From Bradyrhizobiaceae bacterium (lineage in GTDB: Bacteria > Pseudomonadota > Alphaproteobacteria > Rhizobiales > Xanthobacteraceae): a stretch of DNA of 48,382 bases. Positions 7,710 through 14,044 of the stretch are shown one piece after another. The translations under genes and the position numbers were made by a program. The stretch spans positions 1-48,382 of the forward strand of contig RXJC01000457.1 in the NCBI GenBank assembly GCA_003963435.1, read 5' to 3'. The notes under the pieces were generated by a model, which was not told the origin of the DNA, ran no database searches, and saw nothing but the letters and a program-made list of their open reading frames with translations. How positions within the stretch are numbered: position 1 is the first letter of the stretch; every line of letters starts with the position of its first letter.

Positions 7710-8276
7710 CTAAAGTTGCCGCCGATGACGAAGCAACGTGCGATACCCACCCACCATCATCGCGCGGGCATCTCGAAGCAGGGCTTTGGTGGCGTGGCGG
7801 GCGGAAGATGCCTGCCAGTCGTCGCGACCGAGAGCGCCGATCCGAAATATGACCTGCGCAATTTCTTGCTGGGTCGCGCCCGCGCGATGACCGTCGAAGG
7901 CCTGCAGCATCCGGCACAGCCGAGCACGTTGCTGCCGTGTCAGTCGGGTGTCGGGCGGTATGGCGCGGCCATGGAGGGCGGAGAGCAAGCGGGCGACCGA
8001 TTGGAGCCGGTCGAAGCCTTCCAGGCCGAGCGGGATGAAGGCGCCAAGAGATTTGGCGGGTCGTGTCTCGGACGGATGAACAAGCGCTACGCGCTGACCG
8101 TTTCCGAGATCGAGAACCAGATGGGTCTCGCTGCCGACATCGACGCTTACGGCGGCGTCGATCGTCGGTTGGGGATCAGCGCTTGCGGACGGAATATCCG
8201 GAGGTGGGCCAAGAACGATGGCGCTTGTGTCTTCCTGGGGAAGCCAGATCACCTGCGCTTCGGGAGGTGCCTGCAT
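7710..8276 (-). CDS. DUF2285 protein, second half of a frameshifted excision activator (FseA-like)
   Basis: 188 aa from the first in-frame ATG (8276). The DUF2285 region covers the C-terminal two thirds (residues 75-185, with RLTRQQRARLCRMLQAFDGHRAG). It is probably not translated alone: it lies in the +1 frame relative to the preceding ORF (8176-8484), and the junction carries the tRNA-Phe slip motif. Slippage would give a 257-aa fusion whose joint reads RWGLRFPVDPMQAPPE. In ICEMlSymR7A the equivalent pair msi172/msi171 is fused by +1 frameshifting into FseA, which activates rdfS. Identity with that system is inferred from motif and order. Confidence 0.8.
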   Translation of the reverse strand: MQAPPEAQVIWLPQEDTSAIVLGPPPDIPSASADPQPTIDAAVSVDVGSETHLVLDLGNGQRVALVHPSETRPAKSLGAFIPLGLEGFDRLQSVARLLSALHGRAIPPDTRLTRQQRARLCRMLQAFDGHRAGATQQEIAQVIFRIGALGRDDWQASSARHATKALLRDARAMMVGGYRTLLRHRRQL

Positions 8277-8484
8277 CGGGTCTACGGGGAAATCGCAACC
8301 CCCACCGCTGCCCGATCCCGTCGGTCAGCGTGCGCAGATCACTTTCGCTGTCGCCGAGCGCTTGAAAATCCCTGTCGTAGGTTTCGTTGCGGCGCAGCCA
8401 TTCCCACGCGACGTCGGACGCGGTCATGTCGGCGACGTGCGCATAGCGTTCCGATGAACGCCAGCCGGAAGCATCTGGTGTCAT
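8176..8484 (-). CDS. fseA: First half of FseA-like activator (DUF6499-type N-terminal domain)
   Basis: Without frameshifting this ORF gives 102 aa; the conserved part is residues 1-66 (MTPDASGWRSSERYAHVADM then AWEWLRRNETYDRDF and the RWGLRFP motif). The last 36 residues (RRPDAGTSRSAGDLA and onward) are off-frame sequence. A strong GGGAGGA ribosome-binding site precedes the ATG at 8484. With +1 slippage at 8292-8290 the product continues into the DUF2285 frame. Known relatives activate the excisionase gene and are held back by QseM-type antiactivators; a QseM-like gene lies 111 bp upstream. Confidence 0.82.
   Translation of the reverse strand: MTPDASGWRSSERYAHVADMTASDVAWEWLRRNETYDRDFQALGDSESDLRTLTDGIGQRWGLRFPRRPDAGTSRSAGDLASPGRHKRHRSWPTSGYSVRKR
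8286..8295 (-). promoter_or_regulatory. +1 programmed ribosomal frameshift site (UUU to UUC slip)
   Basis: On the minus strand the codons are CGA TTT CCC CGT. Phe codon 65 (TTT, 8292-8290) is followed by C, so tRNA-Phe can slip one base to TTC; reading then continues CCC GTA GAC CCG ATG into the DUF2285 frame. Published work on ICEMlSymR7A describes exactly this UUU-to-UUC slip for FseA in a conserved motif of the first ORF. Here the same local motif (WGLRFP) surrounds the site. Confidence 0.8.
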
Positions 8485-8595
8485 CGCGATCCTCCCTAGT
8501 CTTTGAATTTGTGGGAGAGTCAGGATTCCCGGCTGGGTTGTTCAGTGGAAGTCAGAGGGCCGGCAAAGGGTGGTGCCGAAACGGCATCGCGGCGA

Positions 8596-8850
8596 TCACT
8601 GTGCGGAGCGGACCAAGTCTCGATAGCCGTGCTCGGTCATCCACTGCGCGCGGGCGAGATGCGTGTCATGGACCTGGCGGCACCGCTGCGGCTCACGTGC
8701 CGTATCGAGGCCAAAGAGAATCTGGACGGCTTCGCGCCAATCAGCTCCGTCGCGCGAGGAATCGAGCAGGCGCAGATAGAGAACCATATGCTCGCGGTCA
8801 TAGGCCGTGAGGGTCTGGCTGATCGGAGGCGCATCGAGAAACGGCGGCAT
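8596..8850 (-). CDS. Small DUF2285 protein, QseM-like antiactivator
   Basis: 84 aa from the ATG at 8850 (MPPFLDAPP); starts at 8862 and 8913 are possible but lack a clear ribosome-binding site. The whole protein is a DUF2285-type domain: LTAYDREHMVLYLRLLDSSRDGADWREA, then REPQRCRQVHDTHLARAQWM and TEHGYRDL. Stand-alone proteins of this kind include QseM of ICEMlSymR7A, which binds and blocks both TraR and FseA. Its place just upstream of the FseA-like gene and downstream of an XRE regulator supports that role. Function is inferred. Confidence 0.75.
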   Translation of the reverse strand: MPPFLDAPPISQTLTAYDREHMVLYLRLLDSSRDGADWREAVQILFGLDTAREPQRCRQVHDTHLARAQWMTEHGYRDLVRSAQ

Positions 8851-8963
8851 CGCGGATTCCATCAGGCGACTATATTCGCGCGGAAAGCATTCGTTAACAC
8901 TCGTGCCCGGCATTACTGTGACAACGTGCGATGGATGGTGTGCGCCACGCGATCACGGCGCTG

Positions 8964-9218
8964 CTAACGCCTCGTCGGCCGGTCGTCCCGCTCATGGAGC
9001 AGCAGCACTCCTTCGCCCTTGTCGGTGGAAAGCAGGACGATACCGGCTGTTTCAAGCGCCCTTCGCACCTGATCGCGCGTCGACTCGTACACCTCTAATC
9101 CACTTTCGGACTCAAGGCGCTTGAGCGCGGTTAGCGATGTCCGGGCCTTGTCAGCGAGCGTCTCCTGTGTCCACCCCAGCAACGCGCGCGCGGCCCGCGA
9201 TTGTCGGGCGGTGATCAT
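8964..9218 (-). CDS. XRE-family transcriptional regulator (QseC-like controller candidate)
   Basis: 84-aa protein with an N-terminal lambda-repressor-type HTH (RAARALLGWTQETLADKARTSLTALKRLE, residues 7-36) and a short C-terminal part. It is the first gene of the XRE-DUF2285-FseA-like minus-strand run. A perfect palindrome lies 43 bp before its ATG (9261-9277) and resembles C-protein operators, so it probably regulates itself and the antiactivator gene, as QseC does in ICEMlSymR7A. The fold is clear; the specific QseC assignment is only positional. Confidence 0.85.
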   Translation of the reverse strand: MITARQSRAARALLGWTQETLADKARTSLTALKRLESESGLEVYESTRDQVRRALETAGIVLLSTDKGEGVLLLHERDDRPTRR

Positions 9219-9260
9219 GCATGATCACCTCCCACCGACGGACACACGCTTGCCAGAACT

Positions 9261-9277
9261 ACGACTATAATAGTCGT
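9261..9277. promoter_or_regulatory. C-box-like palindromic operator
   Basis: ACGACTATAATAGTCGT is a perfect 8-bp inverted repeat around one central A. Its core GACT-N5-AGTC resembles the operators of restriction-modification controller proteins, the group QseC belongs to. It lies in the 184-bp gap upstream of the XRE gene, the natural site for autoregulation. Confidence 0.65.
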
Positions 9278-9364
9278 TCTTTGCGCCCATTGCGAGGGTA
9301 ATCGGCGTCTCAGGGCTGGCGGTGCCCTCGCCGGGCGGCCGAAGTGATTCGCGCTAGCAGTGGA

Positions 9365-9393
9365 AAGGCCCCGGCCTGTTCGGCCGGGGCCTT
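9365..9393 (-). terminator. Hairpin terminator after DUF736 copy 2
   Basis: Perfect 12-bp inverted repeat AAGGCCCCGGCC (9365-9376) and GGCCGGGGCCTT (9382-9393) with a 5-nt loop. It begins 10 nt downstream of the DUF736 stop on the minus strand and is followed by TTTCC, a short and weak U tract. It would separate DUF736 from the XRE operon. Confidence 0.7.
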
Positions 9394-9402
9394 GCTCGGG
9401 GC

Positions 9403-9726
9403 TCAGTCGCCGCGGCGGGTCGGGCGGGACCAGATCAGCGAGTGGGTGTCGCCGTCCTCGTCGTCGAAGAGGTTGGCGTAGATGGGGGCGTTGAAGCTCG
9501 GATCGTCGAGCTTGAGGCCCAGATAGTCGCGGCCCTCGTTGGAGCGCTTGGACCAGGCGGCGCCGATTTCCGCGCGGCCGACCAGAACCCGGTGGCTGGG
9601 GGCGTTCTCGCCGGTGGCGCGGGTGTCGGGGACGATGCGCACGCCCTTGGCTTGGACGCTGAGGGTTACGATTTCGCCGGTGAACTCGTTCGAGCCGGTC
9701 TTCTTGAAGGTGCCGATGGTCGCCAT
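9403..9726 (-). CDS. DUF736 family protein (copy 2)
   Basis: 107-aa DUF736 protein starting MATIGTFKKTGSNEFTGEIV, with the family ending LIWSRPTRRGD. It is clearly related to the copy at 3746-4093 but not identical; the internal block ENAPSHRVLVGRAEIGAAWSKRSNEGRDY aligns with the same region of copy 1. It stands alone between a terminator hairpin and a 581-bp non-coding stretch, so it is probably transcribed separately from the transfer operon. Function unknown; the family is a marker of alphaproteobacterial mobile elements. Confidence 0.9.
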   Translation of the reverse strand: MATIGTFKKTGSNEFTGEIVTLSVQAKGVRIVPDTRATGENAPSHRVLVGRAEIGAAWSKRSNEGRDYLGLKLDDPSFNAPIYANLFDDEDGDTHSLIWSRPTRRGD

Positions 9727-10307
9727 TGTAAGTCTCCGTTTCGTTTTCGGGACCGCTCCATTGCGGCCTCGATGGCGATCGACAGGCCGGAGGCGACCGA
9801 CGCCGCATCGCTTGCGACCGGAGCAACGCGGAGGATGGCAGGAACGACTTTGTTGTTTCGCGAGGAATGACGGCCTTGGCCGGCAGGGGAAGAAAGTCGG
9901 GACGCGCCGTTGCGGCATAGGCGGTCGAGGCGCAGCCGTCCTTCGGTCAGATCAGGCCATTGGAGAGGCCGTTCGGAGCGGTCTGGAGACAATCAGGAAC
10001 GGAAGATCATGGCGACCCGGTCGCAACCAGCAGACGGCGCAAGCTGAAGATCATCTGCGACCCGTCCTCCCCTTGTACAGGCGAGGGTCGAGCTTTCGTT
10101 TCGAAGTCGGCCAGTGGAGATGACGCCCTCGACTTCGTGTTGCACCGTTCCCGCGCACAGAGGCGCCGAGCAGAAATCCGGGCGCTGTTGAGGCGGCCGC
10201 ACGATGGGCTTCAGTCAGGTTCCGGTGACGCGGCTCCCTCTCCAACTGCACAACGCTGAGGGCTGAAACCCCCGACTGGTCGTCCCGGCGACGGTTCCGT
10301 CGTGGTG
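9727..10307. other. Non-coding stretch of 581 bp
   Basis: No reading frame here has a credible start, codon pattern or recognisable domain; the short frames on both strands look like chance. It should contain the promoter of DUF736 copy 2. A small hairpin CGACGG/CCGTCG (10289-10302) lies just after the membrane-protein stop. Nothing else was recognised. Confidence 0.5.
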
Positions 10308-10748
10308 TCAGGCTGGTGCAATGCCCTGGCTGGACGGGCCGGTGCTTGCCATCCCAGCGACGCGCGCGAACGCGGTGACGCCGACCGCGACCGCACCGAT
10401 GACGGAGAACACGAGCTGCCAGGTCTCCGACGGCATGGTGTGTTTCACGATGCCATGCGTGGCGTGGAAGCCGGCGATCGCCGCGGGTGCGACAAATGCC
10501 AGCGCGATCAGCAGGCGTGCCCAGAGCGGGCGGACAATTCCAAGCAAGAGCTGCCCCACGCCCAACGTCAGGCCGGCGCCGAGCATGCCGATAAGGATGG
10601 CGCCGAGCCAGCCCGCGCCAGTGTCATAGGCCCAGGTGCCGGCGGTCACGCCCGCGAAGAATGGCAGTGCGAACACCGCGAGCGTGAACAGCAACCAGCA
10701 CAAGATGCCGATGGCTGCGAAGGATAGGACAATGCCGAGGATAATCAT
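10308..10748 (-). CDS. Multi-pass membrane protein of unknown function
   Basis: 146 aa from the ATG at 10748 (MIILGIVLSFAAIG), chosen because GGAG lies 9 nt upstream and the extra 18 residues of the longer frame are not hydrophobic. Four to five hydrophobic segments are visible: about 2-40 as a long double span, 55-75, 82-100 and 117-138. The C-terminal tail is short and polar. No enzyme or transport motif is seen. It belongs to the accessory backbone of the element; a role in the cell envelope is only a guess. Confidence 0.75.
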   Translation of the reverse strand: MIILGIVLSFAAIGILCWLLFTLAVFALPFFAGVTAGTWAYDTGAGWLGAILIGMLGAGLTLGVGQLLLGIVRPLWARLLIALAFVAPAAIAGFHATHGIVKHTMPSETWQLVFSVIGAVAVGVTAFARVAGMASTGPSSQGIAPA

Positions 10749-10890
10749 GGTGGTGTCTCCGAAAGAGCAAATTCTGACGGTCGCGCCTTCCACCACCACC
10801 ACGGCGCATTCGGGAGCATAGCAAAAGCTGTGCTCCGTCGGGAGCGGAAACCGCAGGGGTCTCCGCGTCGCCTGGAAGGGTGGCGCGCCG

Positions 10891-11058
10891 TCATGGCGCG
10901 AAGGGATCGACCTCGTGGACGATCTCCGAGACGTCGCCGTCGTATTCGTTTGCGGGTGTCACCGAGAGAGTGCCGTCGCCCGCGCGGAAGATGACGATGA
11001 CGGCCATCAGCGTGGTGGCGAGGCTGAAGGCGAAGGCGTGTGCGTCGGGGAAGGACAT
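10891..11058 (-). CDS. Small single-pass membrane protein
   Basis: 55 aa from the ATG at 11058 (MSFPDAHAFAFSLATTLMAV). A strong AGGAG lies 8 nt upstream, which decides this start over the upstream frame. Residues 9-26 are hydrophobic and would span the membrane once; the remaining acidic tail (ANEYDGDVSEIVHEVDPFAP) is polar. No family recognised. It lies 142 bp upstream of the larger membrane protein gene on the same strand. Confidence 0.65.
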   Translation of the reverse strand: MSFPDAHAFAFSLATTLMAVIVIFRAGDGTLSVTPANEYDGDVSEIVHEVDPFAP

Positions 11059-11236
11059 CGATCCGGCTCCTGTTTCGAGCGGAGGACCATCCCCCCGCTG
11101 ACAGGCGCCCGATGTGTTCGGCCGATGGCCGCAATCACCGCGCAGGCAACGCCGGCGCGGCGGCACGCTATGCGTAGTCCGACCCTTTACGGGTTGATGG
11201 CGTCAGGCCATCGGCTGGACCAAGGACCAGCGCCAT

Positions 11237-11719
11237 TCAGCGGGGAGTGGTCTTCTCCGGGCTGGAAGCCGAGTCGATGTGGCCGTGACGTTGGTGAAGC
11301 CGTACTGTCTGCGCGAGCTGCCGTGCGACCTCACCTGCGTCATCCGCAAAGCCTGGTGGCCATTTCCTCGACGGCTCGCGCTGAAACCCGCCACGCTGAA
11401 AATGCGGATGGAGGTGGCTGATAATCCACTCGATGCGTGAAGGAGGCACCAAGCCGGCTTGAGCCGAATAATGGAGTGCCTTGGCGAGATCGTGCCCGAT
11501 GTTCGCGCGGTTCCAAACATCATCGGTCGCGACGTTAAGCAGATAGGATTTGAGGAGGAGTTCGATGGCAATTGCAATCGCATGAAGGGCTTGATTGTCG
11601 AATCCTTGATCCGCCGCCCATTCGGCGGCTGCAGCCTTCACGGTGGCATTCTCCAGGAAAACCGCAGCGAGAACGGCGTCCGAACGTGCCGGTTTCGGGA
11701 GTGGCTTCAGTCGCTGCAT
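11237..11719 (-). CDS. HEPN-like protein of unknown function
   Basis: 160 aa from the ATG at 11719 (MQRLKPLPKPARSDAVLAAV). The central helix pair AIAIAIELLLKSYLLNVA then NIGHDLAKALHYSAQAGL (about residues 45-82) has the pattern of HEPN-fold proteins: an amphipathic helix with a buried E-L-x-L-K, followed by a G-H-D-L block. The classical RxxxxH RNase motif is not evident, so catalysis cannot be claimed. No strong ribosome-binding site is seen; it starts 55 bp after the DUF2493 stop and may be translated from the same message. Confidence 0.6.
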   Translation of the reverse strand: MQRLKPLPKPARSDAVLAAVFLENATVKAAAAEWAADQGFDNQALHAIAIAIELLLKSYLLNVATDDVWNRANIGHDLAKALHYSAQAGLVPPSRIEWIISHLHPHFQRGGFQREPSRKWPPGFADDAGEVARQLAQTVRLHQRHGHIDSASSPEKTTPR

Positions 11720-11774
11720 TCGTTGCGTTATGCCATAGGCTTGGCCGTTTAGCAGGTGCCCGATGCGGCGGCGC

Positions 11775-12698
11775 TTACGCGCCGCCGAATTTCCACACCG
11801 GGATGCCGAGCTTCTTGGCTTTGTCGGCGAGGTTGTCATTGATGCCGGTGCCGGGGAAGTGCAGCACGCCCTTCGGCAGGATTTGCAGCATCTCGTCATT
11901 GCGTTTGAAGGGTGCTGCCCGGCCGTGCTTCGTCCAGTCGGGTGCAAAGCCGATCTGTGGGACATTGCGATTCCTGGCCCAGAGAGAAGCGATCTTCTCG
12001 GCACCCTTCGGCGACTTGCCGTGGATCAGCACCATGTCGGGGTGCTTCTCGTGAACCTGGTCGAGCTTGGCCCAGATGAGGTGATGGTTGTCGAAATCGA
12101 GCCCGCCGGTGACGGCGATCTTCGGTCCAGGCGGCAGGAGCACTTCCTGCTCGGCACGCTTCTTCGCCATGATGAAGTCGCGGCTGTCGATCATCGCCGA
12201 GGTGAGGTTGCGATGATTGACCTTCGATCCTGACCGCGGGAGCCAGGCTTTGCCGACCTGGCGTTCGTAGTGCTCGGCGGCCTGGTCGCGCATCAGTTCG
12301 AAGGCGGTCTGGCGTTCGACCTGTGTCTTGCCCTCGGCGATCAGGCGCTCGAGATCGACCGACTTCACCTCGCTGCCGTCCTGTTCGCGTTGGGAGCGCT
12401 TTTGGGCCTGCTCGTTGTCGTCGAGCTCGCGGTTGATCCGTTCGGCGGCGCGATGAAAGACGTTCACGGTCGACCAGAGGAGATCGTCGAGGTCGGGTTC
12501 GAGGCGCGTGTCCTCCAGGGTCACGATCAGGGCGTCGAAGATGTCGGCGACCGCGCCCGCGACCGCGTTGCCGTCCGGCAGAAGCCGCTGATCGGGTTCG
12601 TCGGCGAAAGGCCGGTAGCCGTGGAGCTGCAATTCGTTGAGGACGTGGTCAGTCGGTGAGGATTCGTGGTGCGGTTCGTAGTCGTCGAGATCGCGCAT
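11775..12698 (-). CDS. DUF2493 (SLOG-superfamily) protein
   Basis: 307 aa from the ATG at 12698 (MRDLDDYEPHHESSPTDHVL), which has GGAG 6 nt upstream. The N-terminal half is alpha-helical and charged. The C-terminal 110 residues form the DUF2493 Rossmann-like domain: KIAVTGGLDFDNHHLIWAKLD, then MVLIHGKSPKGAEKIASLWAR, and the end GINDNLADKAKKLGIPVWKF. Such domains are predicted to bind nucleotides or nucleic acid. It is common in this ICE family, where its role in the mobile element is unknown. Confidence 0.9.
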   Translation of the reverse strand: MRDLDDYEPHHESSPTDHVLNELQLHGYRPFADEPDQRLLPDGNAVAGAVADIFDALIVTLEDTRLEPDLDDLLWSTVNVFHRAAERINRELDDNEQAQKRSQREQDGSEVKSVDLERLIAEGKTQVERQTAFELMRDQAAEHYERQVGKAWLPRSGSKVNHRNLTSAMIDSRDFIMAKKRAEQEVLLPPGPKIAVTGGLDFDNHHLIWAKLDQVHEKHPDMVLIHGKSPKGAEKIASLWARNRNVPQIGFAPDWTKHGRAAPFKRNDEMLQILPKGVLHFPGTGINDNLADKAKKLGIPVWKFGGA

Positions 12699-13006
12699 CG
12701 GATGCTCCGTCGGATGGACCGCGACCGTCGCGGCCTTCATGGCGACGAAGCACACCGGCGGGGCGGCCCTGCACCCGGAGCGCGAGCGAGGGCCGGAGCG
12801 TCAGCGGAGGATGGCGGAGGCCGGCTATTTTGTTTCGCGATGGAAAGCGGCCCCTTGGGGCCGCGCCGGAAAATAGTCGGCCGCAGCCATTGCCGGGCCG
12901 GCCTGCCTGTGGGCCGATCGCCCTCTCGAAGGCCGAGGCGCGGTCCTCTCCGATCCGCTGCGTCTGAGCGAGTACGGCGGCGGGGCCGCTGCCGCTTCCT
13001 TACCGG
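12699..13006. other. 308-bp gap with a large inverted-repeat structure
   Basis: No gene is seen. The stretch holds a nested structure: outer arms CCGGCTATTTT (12821-12831) and AAAATAGTCGG (12870-12880, one mismatch) enclose an inner hairpin GCGGCCCC (12847-12854)/GGGGCCGC (12857-12864). On the minus strand it lies between the Toprim stop and the DUF2493 start, so it could end the first message or regulate the second. Confidence 0.6.
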
Positions 13007-14044
13007 CTATGCCGCCAGCGCCATGAAGCGTGCGACGTCCTGCGGCCCGAGCTGTACCCGAGTCTGACTGCGCAATGTCGCGATGCCGAGGGTGCGGAGA
13101 TCCTCGTTGAAGTCCCCGAGCTGTGGAGAGATCACGATCGCCTCGATCCCGGCCGCGTTCGCCCGTTCGATCAGGCTGTCACGCGCACCATCGCCTGCCG
13201 GATCGTCATCGCGCAGGATGTAGAGCCGCCGCAGCGTGTCCGGGAACAGGATGGCGGCGAGATGTGCCGCGGAGAGCGCCGCCACCATCGGCATGTTGGG
13301 CACGACCTGGCGGATTGAAAGGACCGTCTCGATGCCTTCGCCGGCTGCCATCACTTCGCCACCAGCGCCAAAGCGGACCGCGTTGCCGAGGAGATCGCCC
13401 ATCGCCCGGCGCGGGGTTTCGAATGGCGCCTTGTCGTGGCGTCGTGAGTCGAGCCAGGTGCGATGCGCCCCGGTGATCATGCCGTCGAGGTCAGTGACAG
13501 CGGCGATCATGGCCGGCCAAGTCTCGGTCGGCGCATGCTCGTCCGGGCGATAATAGCAGTGCGGGTGGAAATACAGATTTCCGGCTCCACGGAGATCCGT
13601 AATGCCGCGTTGCCGGAGATACGCCGCGACGATTGTGCCCGCAATCGGCTGCGACATGCGGATGAGGCGCCGTGCGGCTTCGGGCGATCCATGTGGTGCG
13701 GGCGCCAGCGGCTGGAAGGCGGAGGGTTCCGGCGCTGGTGGTGGCATGCTGAGGAAGAGCCGAGCCTCGTCGGCGACATCCTTGAAGTCGATGAGGCCGC
13801 AGCTCTCGCGGATGACGTCGAGGAGGTCTCCATGCTCGCCGGTAGCGGCGTCAGTCCATTTCCCGGCGGGGCCTTTGGGCGAGTCCTTGAGCCGGACGTA
13901 CATCGAGCGGCCCTTAGTGTTACGGGCGTCGCCCACCTGCCAGTAGTTGCCCTGACGGTGGCCATTGCTGAGATAATGGCGGCACACCGCCTCGGCCTGT
14001 CGGCCGAGACGTTGCGCGAGATCGGATGCGTCGAGACGGGCCAT
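13007..14044 (-). CDS. Toprim-domain primase-like protein
   Basis: 345 aa. The N-terminal half contains a primase-like segment (NYWQVGDARNTKGRSMYVRL, KWTDAATGEHGDLLDVI); the Toprim fold covers about residues 205-300, with the acidic motif VMAAGEGIETVLS and the later YILRDDDPAGDGAR (D-x-D). A zinc-binding cysteine set as in DnaG is not seen. The start codon shares one base with the stop of the upstream helicase gene (TGATG), so translation is coupled. A role in replication or in processing transferred single-stranded DNA is plausible. Confidence 0.88.
   Translation of the reverse strand: MARLDASDLAQRLGRQAEAVCRHYLSNGHRQGNYWQVGDARNTKGRSMYVRLKDSPKGPAGKWTDAATGEHGDLLDVIRESCGLIDFKDVADEARLFLSMPPPAPEPSAFQPLAPAPHGSPEAARRLIRMSQPIAGTIVAAYLRQRGITDLRGAGNLYFHPHCYYRPDEHAPTETWPAMIAAVTDLDGMITGAHRTWLDSRRHDKAPFETPRRAMGDLLGNAVRFGAGGEVMAAGEGIETVLSIRQVVPNMPMVAALSAAHLAAILFPDTLRRLYILRDDDPAGDGARDSLIERANAAGIEAIVISPQLGDFNEDLRTLGIATLRSQTRVQLGPQDVARFMALAA

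Noticed and set aside
7710..8484. Broken DUF2285 pseudogene
   Set aside because: The frame change coincides with a TTTC slip codon in the conserved WGLRFP motif, both halves have clean coding sequence, and a known frameshift system explains it.
10749..11236. Further small genes around the membrane proteins
   Set aside because: Apart from the 55-aa protein at 10891-11058, no frame has both a ribosome-binding site and a plausible protein sequence.
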